Shown here piece by piece: positions 1-7,562 of a DNA stretch of 18,487 nt. How positions within the stretch are numbered: position 1 is the stretch's first letter; the number at the start of each line of letters is the position of its first letter. A model generated the notes under the pieces. The model worked only from the letters and a program-made list of their open reading frames with translations. It made no database searches and had not been told where the DNA came from. Origin of the DNA: an uncultured Bacilli bacterium (GTDB lineage Bacteria; Bacillota_I; Bacilli_A; RF39; UBA660); assembly GCA_934177545.1 (NCBI GenBank), contig CAKPPI010000015.1:1-18487 (forward strand). The letters run 5' to 3'. A program made the translations under genes and the position numbers.

Positions 1-572
1 TCACTATTCTTATTATCAAAATAATATTTATTAGGACTATAGGTTAAGTTTTTTCCAAATACATATTCTTTTCTTTCATTATAAGCATCTATAAAACTAG
101 AAGCTTTACTATAAGTAGATAAAGTATACTTTTTCTTATTACCTATCTTTATCTTTAAATAAATATCTCTATAACTAAATTGAAATTCCAAGTTTATATC
201 TAGTTTTTCTTTGATAGTATTTAAATCATTATTTTTATAACTTGCTAGTATTTCTTTTGATAAAGCTAATTTATCTATAAATTCATAACTTGCTATAGTT
301 TCATAATCATCTAGTAAAACTGCTGCCACATGTTTACACGTCTTAGCTCTTTCAAACTGTGGACAATTACAAGAGTATCCTTCTATATCAGCACCATTAT
401 TTTTAATTTTAACGGTATAAATTCTTCTTGATGATTCTGACTTTACACGATACGTATGCATAAAACTACTAGCTAATTTAGTAGTATCTTCTTTTTCAAT
501 ATCACTACTATACCATCTTCCCTTTACAAAGGAGTCTCTTCCTACAATTCCTAATATGTATCCATAATTCAT
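1..572 (-). CDS. SNF2-family helicase with SWIM zinc finger, N-terminal part (runs off left edge)
   Basis: Reading the minus strand from an ATG at 572 gives 190 uninterrupted codons that continue past the left edge. Residues 68-81 read C-x-C-x8-C-x-H, the SWIM zinc-finger pattern, inside the context GYSCNCPQFERAKTCKHVAA. Further on, aromatic and lysine-rich text ending in GKNLTYSPNKYYFD resembles the SNF2-helicase-associated region that follows SWIM in large Bacillota SNF2 proteins. Such proteins are DNA-dependent ATPases thought to remodel DNA-protein complexes; the ATPase domain itself would lie outside the window. A strong ribosome binding site, GGAGGT at 578-583, fixes the start. The gene begins 25 bases after the stop of the Ham1-like gene, so the two probably form one transcript. 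The SWIM call is firm; the helicase call rests on the family architecture. Confidence 0.8.
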   Translation of the reverse strand, partial: MNYGYILGIVGRDSFVKGRWYSSDIEKEDTTKLASSFMHTYRVKSESSRRIYTVKIKNNGADIEGYSCNCPQFERAKTCKHVAAVLLDDYETIASYEFIDKLALSKEILASYKNNDLNTIKEKLDINLEFQFSYRDIYLKIKIGNKKKYTLSTYSKASSFIDAYNERKEYVFGKNLTYSPNKYYFDNKNS

Positions 573-597
573 CTAATACCTCCAAGAACAATATTTA

Positions 598-1200
598 CTA
601 TAAAACACTTTTAGCGATAAATTCTATAACATCACTTTCATCTTCTTTTATATTTTCTTTATCTTCGCTAGTCATATCTGTAAAATATTTATTTAGTTTT
701 TTATTTACCGATATACTATTTAGTGGATAACCAGGATCAATTTTAGAAGTTGGCTTATCTACTAAGTAAAAATCATCTTTACTCCATGTATAAGTATACT
801 CTTCTTTCTTATTTATTACTGCCATACCATATACCCATCTACAAGTTAATTTGCCAGAAGCTGAATAAGTATGTGCCAAATTAGAATAGTAATCAATCAT
901 CTCTTCATCAGTTAGTCTTTTTCCATTAATTCTTCTTACATACATGCCAGGTTGTTTATCATCTGGTATATTTTCTATATACAAGTTATCATCCATAGCA
1001 AAGACAGGAATATCTATTTCTTTAGCATAACTTCTTGCTTTAATGAGAGCATTTTCAATAGCATTAGTTCCATTTTCAATAATCTCTATTTTCTTATCTA
1101 AATCATTTATAGTAATTATTTCAATTTTCCTTTTTAATAATTGGTTTTTAAACCTTAAAACCTTACCTTCATTTTCAGTGGCAAATAATATTTTTCTCAA
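598..1200 (-). CDS. Divergent RdgB/Ham1-type non-canonical NTP pyrophosphatase
   Basis: A 200-residue protein of the usual Ham1 size. Its N-terminus ATENEGK (residues 7-13) matches the family's nucleotide-binding T/S-x-N-x-x-K motif. The segment around residues 68-90, with a D70-D71 pair, then PG and two arginines, corresponds to the canonical DDSGL...PGVYSAR region. The family hydrolyses ITP, XTP and similar damaged nucleotides to monophosphates in the cytoplasm. The sequence is clearly unusual: the SG after the catalytic aspartates is missing, and the C-terminal SHR motif that helps to recognise the purine is not visible, so substrate choice may differ. The start codon is TTG at 1200, chosen because GGAGGA at 1208-1213 sits seven bases upstream and no better start is near. 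It is the first gene of an operon with the SNF2 gene. Confidence 0.72.
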   Translation of the reverse strand: MRKILFATENEGKVLRFKNQLLKRKIEIITINDLDKKIEIIENGTNAIENALIKARSYAKEIDIPVFAMDDNLYIENIPDDKQPGMYVRRINGKRLTDEEMIDYYSNLAHTYSASGKLTCRWVYGMAVINKKEEYTYTWSKDDFYLVDKPTSKIDPGYPLNSISVNKKLNKYFTDMTSEDKENIKEDESDVIEFIAKSVL

Positions 1201-1207
1201 GATAGTA

Positions 1208-1257
1208 TCCTCCTAACAGCTACATATTAGTATACAGAAAAAGTTACATATTTACAA
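1208..1257 (-). promoter_or_regulatory. Promoter and ribosome binding site of the Ham1-like/SNF2 operon
   Basis: On the minus strand a -35 box TTGTAA (1252-1257) is separated by 17 bases from a -10 box TATACT (1229-1234), close to the housekeeping sigma consensus. The ribosome binding site GGAGGA lies at 1208-1213. The insertion sequence ends only about 15 bases upstream of the -35 box. Confidence 0.6.
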
Positions 1258-1272
1258 ACCATTTCTTTTTAA

Positions 1273-1291
1273 GACGGAGTAAAAATTTATC
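1273..1291 (+). repeat. Left terminal inverted repeat of the insertion sequence
   Basis: This 19-base end pairs with 2752-2770 with a single mismatch, at the third base. The inner 16 bases, GGAGTAAAAATTTATC, are identical in both ends. Confidence 0.75.
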
Positions 1292-1362
1292 AGAATGCAT
1301 AAAAAAAGAAAAGACTCATGGTATAATATGCCTGTAAAATCAAAAAATAAGGGAATCTTTTC

Positions 1363-2756
1363 ATGCATATTTTACCACAGATTTTAAATATTAGTTCAGA
1401 AAATTCATTAATTAATAGTCTAATTGACAAAATTAAAGAAAAATTAGCCATTTGCATTGAAAAATTTATTTTTAGTAATATTAAAAATATATATGTTAAC
1501 TTAACTATTTCATTGCAAGAATTATTTAATGATTTATCTTATGACCTTATAAAAGAATTTATTGAAGCCGTTGATTTAGAATTTAAAAATTCAGAAAAAA
1601 GAAAAGAAAGATTTTATATCAATAAATCTAATGTTAAGAGAACCATTGTTACTATCTTTGGGGAAATCACATTTCACCGCACCTTATATCAAGATAAATA
1701 TACTAATGAATACTATAACTACATTGATGAAGCCTATAAAACTTATGATCCTATAGTATGTGGAATTCTCATTCAAGATTCTGTTTGGCGTAATCCAAGT
1801 CACACATCATCATTTTCTTCTTTAAATGCTTTACACATAAAACAATCTTTAGAACAAACATTATCTATTCCAAAGCAGACTATTTATCTATTTAAACGTG
1901 AAGCTAAGCTACGTGAAATAAAATATGATGAAATAGAACATGGTAAAACTTTATATGTTATGGTTGATGAAAAGTGGATACATAAGCAGGATAAAAATGA
2001 ACCTAATAAAAAGAAATGGATTATGAGTAAATGTTTTGTCACTTTCACTGGTATAGACCGAAAAGGCAAAAGAAGTAGATTAGTTGGTAAACATGTCTTT
2101 ATAACATCTTCTGATAAACCATGGCAGGAGTTTATGAATGTTATTCCTAATATTTACAATTTACTTAGTGATGCTGGTTCTTGGATACTTTTTGGTGCTT
2201 CTGAATTAAAGTTATATACTAATAACAAAGTAACTATTAACACTTGCGAGTTTCATGTAAAACAAAAGATAAATCGTTATACTACTGACAAAGAATTAAG
2301 ACAGAAAATTGCAGATATTATCTACGAGAAAAAAGATAAAAAAGCCTTTAAAGAAGAAATGGACAAGTTAATAGAAAGTAAAAAATAGAAGGATACAAAA
2401 ACTACATTCTTAACCACTGGAAAGGCATCCAAAATATGAAAAATTATTTGTGCAAATCATCTTATGGAGGCTCACATAGAACACTGTATTGCTTCAACCT
2501 TTTCAAATGTTCCTAAAGCTTATTCAAGTAACAATATAGAACAATACTTAAAACTACATGAAATGTTTTTAAATTGAGTTAAGATATTCTACAGTCTTAT
2601 AATTCAGATGATGATTACGTTTACAATGATAAAGAAAAAGAATTAGACTTTTCTATGTTTGAAAGTTCTAATTCTAATGTTCCAATTTTATATACAAGCA
2701 ATAATTTATCTTCAGTATTATCAGGTATTTGTCACCCTAGTGGTCTATTCCGATAA
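1363..2756 (+). pseudogene. ISLre2-family (UPF0236) transposase, frameshifted
   Basis: The first 341 codons (1363-2388) are open and read as the N-terminal and central part of an ISLre2/UPF0236 transposase, including the segment VMVDEKWIHKQD, where the conserved acidic motif is retained. The frame then stops, but homologous text continues in other frames: a stretch containing NYILNHWKGIQNMKNYLC from about 2390, then MEAHIEHCIASTFSNVPKAY from about 2464, then a segment ending CHPSGLFR with a stop at 2754-2756. At least three lesions are therefore needed to explain the gene. The family's later GDGA-type catalytic site appears as LFGA (around residue 284), so the conserved aspartate is also lost. 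The intact protein would have been roughly 460 residues. It cannot encode an active transposase. Confidence 0.8.
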
Positions 2757-2770
2757 ATTTTTACTCCTTC
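2752..2770 (-). repeat. Right terminal inverted repeat of the insertion sequence
   Basis: Reverse complement of the left end with one mismatch. It overlaps the stop codon of the transposase reading frame at 2754-2756. Confidence 0.75.
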
Positions 2771-2803
2771 CTTTTTAACTATTTATAATATAAAATTCCA
2801 ACT

Positions 2804-2828
2804 AAAAAGACCGATTAATTTTGGTCTT
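2804..2828 (-). terminator. Rho-independent terminator after the BI-1 gene
   Basis: On the minus strand the arms AAGACC (2823-2828) and GGTCTT (2807-2812) enclose a ten-base loop, followed by a short T run. It begins seven bases after the BI-1 stop codon. Confidence 0.6.
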
Positions 2829-2834
2829 CTAACA

Positions 2835-3476
2835 TCAATTACTATCATTATTACCAAATAATCGTAGTAAGTAAATAAAAATATTAATAAAGTCTAGGTA
2901 TAGTTGGAAAGCACCATAAATAGCACCTTTTTCTGCTCCTAAATTATCAAATAATATTGGCAACTTTTTAGTATCATAACAAATATAACAGATAAACGCT
3001 AATATTCCAATAATACAAATTATAAAATCAAAAGTATCACTTCCAACAAATATATTAATCACACTTGCTATAATTATTCCTAACAACATCATAAACAAAA
3101 TGGTTCCTAATTTATCGAAAGATAATTTAGTAAACATTCCAAATAGAGCAAATAATCCAAATACAAGTGCTGTTACTAAAAAGATTAAGATCAAACTTTT
3201 CATATCAAAAGCCAAAAAAATGGTAGAAAACGTTATTCCTGTTATAAAGCAATATAATAGGTAACAAAAAGTTGCCATAGCACTATTCATCTTATGAATA
3301 CGTGCTGATAGAAAAATAGCAAGACCAAATTCTATTAGTAATATAATTATATATCCCATTCCACTCATAATATTAATCATGGCATTTTCATAATTAGAAA
3401 ACAAAGCTCCAGTTGCAAATGTTAGTAATAATCCAATAAATAGCCAACCATACACTTTAGAATATAATTTATTCAT
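2835..3476 (-). CDS. BI-1/YccA-family multi-pass membrane protein
   Basis: A 213-residue, almost entirely hydrophobic protein with about seven membrane segments, the usual size and shape of the Bax inhibitor-1/YccA/YetJ family. The C-terminal third carries the family signature: a YDTKKL segment followed by GAFQLYLDFINIFIYLLRLFG. Bacterial members are thought to conduct or sense calcium, or to modulate membrane proteases; which applies here cannot be told from sequence. The ATG at 3476 has a strong ribosome binding site, AAGGAGGA, directly upstream. The gene is monocistronic, with its own promoter (3496-3524) and terminator (2804-2828). Its stop codon is TGA, evidence that UGA is a normal stop in this organism. 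Confidence 0.88.
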   Translation of the reverse strand: MNKLYSKVYGWLFIGLLLTFATGALFSNYENAMINIMSGMGYIIILLIEFGLAIFLSARIHKMNSAMATFCYLLYCFITGITFSTIFLAFDMKSLILIFLVTALVFGLFALFGMFTKLSFDKLGTILFMMLLGIIIASVINIFVGSDTFDFIICIIGILAFICYICYDTKKLPILFDNLGAEKGAIYGAFQLYLDFINIFIYLLRLFGNNDSN

Positions 3477-3495
3477 CTTTTCCTCCTTCGATCTT

Positions 3496-3524
3496 AGTAT
3501 AACATTTATACTTTAAGATGTAAA
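3496..3524 (-). promoter_or_regulatory. Promoter of the BI-1 gene
   Basis: A -35 box TTTACA (3519-3524) and a -10 box TATACT (3496-3501) are spaced by exactly 17 bases on the minus strand. Confidence 0.6.
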
Positions 3525-3547
3525 TTAGTAGAAAAAATAGTTAACAT

Positions 3548-3584
3548 CAAAATGTAAAAGACTAGTTTGTTCAAGTCTAGTCTT
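3548..3584 (-). terminator. Terminator of the spoIIGA-sigE operon
   Basis: Perfect eight-base arms, AAGACTAG and CTAGTCTT (3558-3565 and 3577-3584), enclose an 11-base loop. On the minus strand they are followed by a T-rich stretch, TTACATTTTG. It begins immediately after the stop of the 33-residue ORF. Confidence 0.6.
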
Positions 3585-3589
3585 ATTTT

Positions 3590-3691
3590 TTACTTATTAA
3601 TTCTATATAATTTTTGATAAGCAAAATGGTCAAACTTAGATAAGAATTCCCACTCTAATTTCTTTTCAAAGAAATATTCTTTTACTGTCAC
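3590..3691 (-). CDS. Small 33-residue protein coupled to sigE
   Basis: I do not recognise this protein. A GTG at 3691 opens 33 codons ending with TAA at 3590-3592. The ribosome binding site AGGAG (3700-3704) overlaps the sigE stop codon and lies eight bases before the GTG. The frame ends just before the operon terminator, so the whole space between sigE and the terminator is used by this ORF. The peptide is rich in aromatic and charged residues, with no membrane segment or cysteine: it begins MTVKEYFFEKKLEWEFLSKF and ends YRINK. The position suggests co-expression with SigE early in sporulation. The evidence is position, ribosome binding site and fit; without conservation data it remains a candidate. 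Confidence 0.5.
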   Translation of the reverse strand: MTVKEYFFEKKLEWEFLSKFDHFAYQKLYRINK

Positions 3692-3702
3692 ACTATCAAC
3701 TC

Positions 3703-4395
3703 CTAACTATAATGTACTAAAGCTCTTAAGCGTTTAATAACTTTTTTTTCTATTCTTGATATATATGATTGACTAATTCCTAGCATATCTGCCACTTCTT
3801 TTTGTGTCTTTTCTTCTTGTCCTAAAAGTCCATATCTTAAAATCATAATATCTCTATCCCTTGGTTCTAGTCTTAATACTTCATTTATCATCAGTTTCTT
3901 ATCATCTTCTGTCTCTACTCCTTTAGTAACAATATCAGCTTCTGTTCCCAAAATATCTTCAAGTCTTAATTCATTACCATCTTGATCATAACTAAGTGAA
4001 GCATCAATTGACACTTCTGTTTTCATCTTTTTAATTTTTCTAAGATGCATAAGTATTTCATTATCAATACAACGAGAGGCATAAGTAGCTAGTTTTATAT
4101 TCTTATCTCTATGAAAAGTATTAATTCCTTTTATTAGACCAATAGTACCAATACTTACTAAGTCTTCTAAGTCTACTCCTGTGTTTTCATATTTCTTAGC
4201 AAGAAAGACTACTAATCTTAGATTATGTTCTATTAACTTATCTTTAGCAAAACTATCCCCGTCTTCACTTCTTACTAAGTACCCCTCTTCTTCCTCCCTG
4301 GATAAAGGTGGGGGAAGAGCATCACTACTTCCAATATAATAAAGATAACTATAATTTGTTAGTATACTACCAATAAATAATAATAAACTAATCAT
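3703..4395 (-). CDS. sigE: Sporulation sigma factor SigE (pro-form)
   Basis: RNA polymerase sigma factor that directs early mother-cell gene expression after asymmetric division. The 230-residue protein starts with the typical hydrophobic pro-sequence, followed by YYIGSSDALPPPLSREEE (residues 19-36), near the usual processing site. Region 2 spans about residues 75-120 (DLVSIGTIGLIKGI, ATYASRCIDNEILMHLRK). Region 4 ends with a helix-turn-helix at about 198-218 (EVADMLGISQSYISRIEKK). The start codon overlaps the end of spoIIGA by eight bases, giving translational coupling with the protease that cleaves the pro-sequence. The sigG gene that follows sigE in Bacillus subtilis is not present here; a small ORF takes its place. 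Confidence 0.93.
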   Translation of the reverse strand: MISLLLFIGSILTNYSYLYYIGSSDALPPPLSREEEEGYLVRSEDGDSFAKDKLIEHNLRLVVFLAKKYENTGVDLEDLVSIGTIGLIKGINTFHRDKNIKLATYASRCIDNEILMHLRKIKKMKTEVSIDASLSYDQDGNELRLEDILGTEADIVTKGVETEDDKKLMINEVLRLEPRDRDIMILRYGLLGQEEKTQKEVADMLGISQSYISRIEKKVIKRLRALVHYS

Positions 4396-5179
4396 GTATT
4401 TCCTCCTTTAATATTTCTGGCATGATACAATTAGCACCATATAAATTAATCTTTTCTCTACTCTTTCCTACTAGGTATTTACTACTATCTAACTCTTCCC
4501 CATCTAATTCTAAATATTCTGGTTTAATACATTTGATTAGTCCATTTGTACCAATTGTTTCATATGGTACATAGATAATATCTTCATCTTCTATAGGAAA
4601 GTCCAGAAAATAGATGAAAACATCTCTTTTCTTGTATGGGTCTTTTATCTTATTACCAGTATCTAAAAAAGCTTTTAAAGTATAAGTATTTTCTTTATAA
4701 GTAAACTTAATATCATGTAGATAGTTTTCCCTAATATATTCTCTTCTTCTACCCTTCAAATATAAAAAGAGTAATACTGGTCCAATTAATAATAATAGTA
4801 TGATGATAGAAGTATTTTTATTCTTTATAAAAAGAAAATCTTTTTTATAAGTATTAAACTGTGAATCAAGTGCATAAAGTATTCCTCCTAGAATAATACT
4901 ACTACCATAAAATGATTTTAAGTTACTGGTAAATGTTTCTCTACTCTTATAACCAAAACTTATAAGAATTAGGATAAGACTAGTTAGAAATTTAAAGATA
5001 AGTAAGAAAAAATTATTTAAGGGTAGAAATAAAAGTACTAAGGTAATAGATCCTGTAAGACTAGCAAGTAGTAATCTTTTTATTTTTGGATAAGTTTTAT
5101 TTTCAATAGTTACTGATAAGAGAAGAAGAAAATCATAACAAAAATTAAGAATAAATACTACATCAAGATATACTTTCAT
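4388..5179 (-). CDS. spoIIGA: SpoIIGA, aspartic protease that activates pro-SigE
   Basis: Membrane-bound sporulation protease that removes the SigE pro-sequence after a signal from the forespore. The N-terminal half (to about residue 142) holds five hydrophobic segments beginning with the family-typical MKVYLDVVFILNF. The soluble C-terminal half carries the aspartic protease motif DTGN at 173-176 in FLDTGNKIKDPY. The 263-residue length is near the usual 300. I chose the ATG at 5179 rather than the upstream ATG at 5200 because it matches family N-termini and has GGTGG five bases upstream. The gene overlaps sigE by eight bases. It begins only 22 bases after the truB terminator hairpin, so its own promoter would have to lie within that hairpin or the 3' end of truB. 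Confidence 0.92.
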   Translation of the reverse strand: MKVYLDVVFILNFCYDFLLLLSVTIENKTYPKIKRLLLASLTGSITLVLLFLPLNNFFLLIFKFLTSLILILISFGYKSRETFTSNLKSFYGSSIILGGILYALDSQFNTYKKDFLFIKNKNTSIIILLLLIGPVLLFLYLKGRRREYIRENYLHDIKFTYKENTYTLKAFLDTGNKIKDPYKKRDVFIYFLDFPIEDEDIIYVPYETIGTNGLIKCIKPEYLELDGEELDSSKYLVGKSREKINLYGANCIMPEILKEEIHD

Positions 5180-5201
5180 TTCTACCACCGTAATAAGCAT
5201 A

Positions 5202-5233
5202 CAAAAAAGAAAACGATTATTTTGTCGTTTTCT
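5202..5233 (-). terminator. Terminator of the rbfA-truB operon
   Basis: On the minus strand AGAAAACGA (5225-5233) and TCGTTTTCT (5208-5216) form a perfect nine-base stem with an eight-base loop, followed by a T run. It starts three bases after the truB stop codon. Confidence 0.8.
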
Positions 5234-5235
5234 GT

Positions 5236-6612
5236 TTATTTAGTACTAAACATTTTAATTGGTTTAGCATAGTCATCCATTTTCATATATAAAGCTAGTT
5301 CCTTACCATCTTCTAAGAATAAAAGCATATTTTCATCTATTCTTATCTTACTACCTGATTTAATCTTTTTAGCTAAATCTTTATCTATTTCTTTAGTTTT
5401 AACTTGTAGAGCGTCTTTAATAGAAATTAACTCTACATTTTCATCAATTTCTGCTAAATTTTTAGCATTAGTCAAAGAAAAATCTCCTTGTTTGGTTCGC
5501 TTTAAGGATGCCATGGTAAGTGGTACTCCTAAAATCTTTCCCATATCTTCTATCATACTTCTTATATAACATCCTTTAGATACTGTTGTTTTAAAGGAAA
5601 AGGTAGTTGATGTTACTGATAATAGTCTTAAGTCAAGAATTGATACATCTCTTTTAGGTAGTTCAATACTTTTACCCTCTCTTGCATATTCATATAATTT
5701 TTTACCATTTATCTTAACAGCTGAATAAATTGGTACTTCTTGTGAATACTCTTTAGGAAATTCTTTAATCATCTTTAAAATAGCATCTTTAGATAAACAA
5801 ACATCATCAACTGATTCTAAAACTTTACCAGTAATATCTCCCGTATCGGTTCTAGTACCAATAAGTACTTTGGCCTGATATTCTTTTTGATAAGCGGTTA
5901 AAAATTCGTTTATCTTAGTAGCATTATTAATAGTTACTACTAATAGTCCAGTAGCCAACGGATCAAGTGTTCCATTATGTCCTACTTTCTTAGTATCAAA
6001 TCTTTTACTAATAATATTCACAACATCACGAGATGTCATTCCTTTTTTCTTATTAACTAATAGTATGCCACTTCTTCTATATAGTTTATGATACTCTTCT
6101 AGTGTTAATTTCTTATCATAAATAATCTTAGCTGTTGAAGTAGTAACATAACGATAGTGCCATGGTTCATAAGTATATCCTGTAACACTTTCCTTATCTT
6201 TAGGATATCTTAAGATAAGACCACATCTATAAGCTTTCTTTTCTACCTTTTTCCAAAAGTCTATATATTTATCACTTAGCATTTCTTTATTTTCTAAGAT
6301 ATTTTTATCTTTATCAATTAGAAACAAATCAAAAGCAAAACCTGTATGATGTTCACTAAAGCCACTAGTAGCAGCGTACTCCTTATATAAGTTATTTATC
6401 TCATCTTGTTCTTCTAAAGAACGATAACCACTATCTATATCTAATTTAATATCAGTAGTAAACTCTTTCTGTAAATTAAGAAAAGCTTGTAAAGTTCTTC
6501 TTTCTAGAATAATTTCCTTACCTAAAGAGTTAGTATAACTAACTAACTTTTCATTTTGAAAGTCTTGTTTTTCGTATTTATTATCTTTATTTACTAGTAT
6601 CTGATAATTCAT
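5236..6612 (-). CDS. truB: VanY-like D,D-carboxypeptidase domain fused to tRNA pseudouridine-55 synthase TruB
   Basis: A 458-residue two-domain protein. Residues 1 to about 165 are an M15B/VanY-type D-alanyl-D-alanine carboxypeptidase: SGYRS at 61-65, the zinc motif S-x-H-x2-G-x-A-x-D at 86-95 (H88, D95), and EPWHYRYV at 149-156 with the catalytic glutamate E149 and third ligand H152. Residues about 182-458 are a full TruB: GILLVNKKKGMTS at the start, the catalytic aspartate D217 in GTLDPLATG, and a PUA-like tail. TruB makes pseudouridine 55 in the T-loop of tRNAs. No signal peptide or membrane segment precedes the VanY part, so the whole protein should be cytoplasmic, unusual for a cell-wall enzyme. 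No good start codon lies at the junction; the first internal ATG is already inside TruB. I prefer the ATG at 6612 (AGAGG nine bases upstream); an in-frame ATG at 6621 sits too close to that site. It overlaps rbfA by 26 bases. Confidence 0.88.
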   Translation of the reverse strand: MNYQILVNKDNKYEKQDFQNEKLVSYTNSLGKEIILERRTLQAFLNLQKEFTTDIKLDIDSGYRSLEEQDEINNLYKEYAATSGFSEHHTGFAFDLFLIDKDKNILENKEMLSDKYIDFWKKVEKKAYRCGLILRYPKDKESVTGYTYEPWHYRYVTTSTAKIIYDKKLTLEEYHKLYRRSGILLVNKKKGMTSRDVVNIISKRFDTKKVGHNGTLDPLATGLLVVTINNATKINEFLTAYQKEYQAKVLIGTRTDTGDITGKVLESVDDVCLSKDAILKMIKEFPKEYSQEVPIYSAVKINGKKLYEYAREGKSIELPKRDVSILDLRLLSVTSTTFSFKTTVSKGCYIRSMIEDMGKILGVPLTMASLKRTKQGDFSLTNAKNLAEIDENVELISIKDALQVKTKEIDKDLAKKIKSGSKIRIDENMLLFLEDGKELALYMKMDDYAKPIKMFSTK

Positions 6613-6955
6613 TCTTCTCATCCTCTAATTTTTCTAATACTTCATCAATTCTAGAGCCATAAGCGATAGAATCATCATATATAAATGTTAATTCTGGAGT
6701 ATGTCTAATATCTATTCTTTTACTTAACTCCCCTCTTAAGAAACTTTTAGCATCATTTAATGCTTTTAAAGTAGTATTTTTCTCATTTTCATCTAATACT
6801 GTTACATATACTTTACAATAACCCAAATCACTTGATACTTCACAATCTGTTATTGTAACATTTTTAAGTAATTCATCTTTTGCCTCTTTAAATAAAATAC
6901 TCATTAATTCTTCTTGTACGGCATGATTAATTCTCTCTATTTTTATATTAGCCAT
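6587..6955 (-). CDS. rbfA: Ribosome-binding factor A
   Basis: RbfA is a small KH-fold protein that helps 16S rRNA 5'-end processing and late maturation of the 30S subunit. The 122-residue protein has the normal length and family text: MANIKIERINHAVQEELMSI at the start, SSDLGYCKVYVTV in the middle, and RHTPELTFIYDDSIAYGSRI near the end. The frame is open upstream to 7099, but that part belongs to a decayed surface-protein gene, with a terminator in between. The true start is the ATG at 6955, preceded by GGAGGA at 6962-6967. It overlaps truB at its 3' end. In most Bacillota it is co-transcribed with infB; here accessory genes and terminators separate them, so it needs its own promoter. TATACT (minus strand, about 6980-6985) is a possible -10 box. 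Confidence 0.92.
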   Translation of the reverse strand: MANIKIERINHAVQEELMSILFKEAKDELLKNVTITDCEVSSDLGYCKVYVTVLDENEKNTTLKALNDAKSFLRGELSKRIDIRHTPELTFIYDDSIAYGSRIDEVLEKLEDEKNELSDTSK

Positions 6956-6993
6956 AATACTTCCTCCTATAACCAAAGATAGTATATCATTTG

Positions 6994-7026
6994 AAAATAA
7001 AAAAAGGAAGAGTTTATCTTCCTTTT
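6994..7026 (-). terminator. Terminator between the surface-protein remnant and rbfA
   Basis: On the minus strand AAAAGGAAGA (7017-7026) pairs with TCTTCCTTTT (7002-7011) around a five-base loop, followed by a long T run. It probably ended the former surface-protein transcript and now insulates rbfA. Confidence 0.75.
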
Positions 7027-7560
7027 CTAACTTCTTTTCTTTAACTTTTGCTGTATAAACAAGTCCTGATAGACAATTTAAACTAATTATTCCATACATT
7101 AAAGTCTTATCAGACGTATTATGGTTTTCAATTTGGGTAGTGTTTTCTATTTTCTCATTAGTATAAGCTAAAGCGTAACTAGAAAACTTATCTGTTTCAA
7201 ATGATACTTTATTATCATCAGTTAAAGTTGTATCTAAAATATCAGTTTTTCCATTATGAAGCCTAATTACATAATATGTTTAATATGTTCTTTTGCAACC
7301 ATTTTCAAGAGCTTTAATAGTAGGAGAAAGTGGTACTGTTACAACAACTTCTTCATTATTTTCAAGGACTTGTTCTACTTTAACTTAATCATTTAATCCT
7401 TTAAATAAATCAATATTAAAGTTTCCAGCTACAGTATAATTATTTTTAATAGCATCATTAACTAATTTTTCATCATTAGAAGATAAAGTAGATCCATTAA
7501 CTACAACTATATCTTTTAAATCTTTCTCATTTACTGCCATTTGTTCTCCATTACTAGAAG
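7027..7560 (-). pseudogene. Remnant of a cell-wall-anchored surface protein (C-terminal part)
   Basis: One minus-strand frame reads as the C-terminal end of a secreted Gram-positive surface protein but contains at least two internal stops (at about 7385 and 7280). The recognisable order is DLKDIVVVNGSTLSSNDEKL, then YTVAGNFNIDLFKGLND, then VVVTVPLSPTIKALENG, then VIRLHNGKTDILDTTL, then FSSYALAYTNEKIEN. The last part resembles the immunoglobulin-like domain often found just before sortase signals. NHNTSDKT, a hydrophobic stretch and KVKEKK follow, which looks like a degenerated NPxTG-type sorting signal. The original stop codon is lost and the frame now runs into rbfA. Such proteins act outside the cell in adhesion; this copy is dead. 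Confidence 0.6.
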
Positions 7561-7562
7561 CT

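Larger units (their letters stand above)
1273..2770 (+). mobile_element. Decayed ISLre2-type insertion sequence
   Basis: The element is bounded by inverted ends: the left end GACGGAGTAAAAATTTATC (1273-1291) and the reverse complement of 2752-2770 agree at 18 of 19 positions. The octamer CTTTTTAA flanks both sides (1265-1272 and 2771-2778) and is a plausible target duplication, although it is low-complexity. The element carries one transposase gene of the ISLre2/UPF0236 type, now broken. The right inverted end overlaps the transposase stop codon, as expected for a compact IS. A solo copy of the same end lies at 14189-14211. Confidence 0.75.

Noticed and set aside
6956..7099. An N-terminal extension of RbfA by 48 residues
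   Set aside because: The extension is the in-frame tail of a decayed surface protein and includes a terminator; a GGAGGA site marks the start at 6955, matching RbfA family length.
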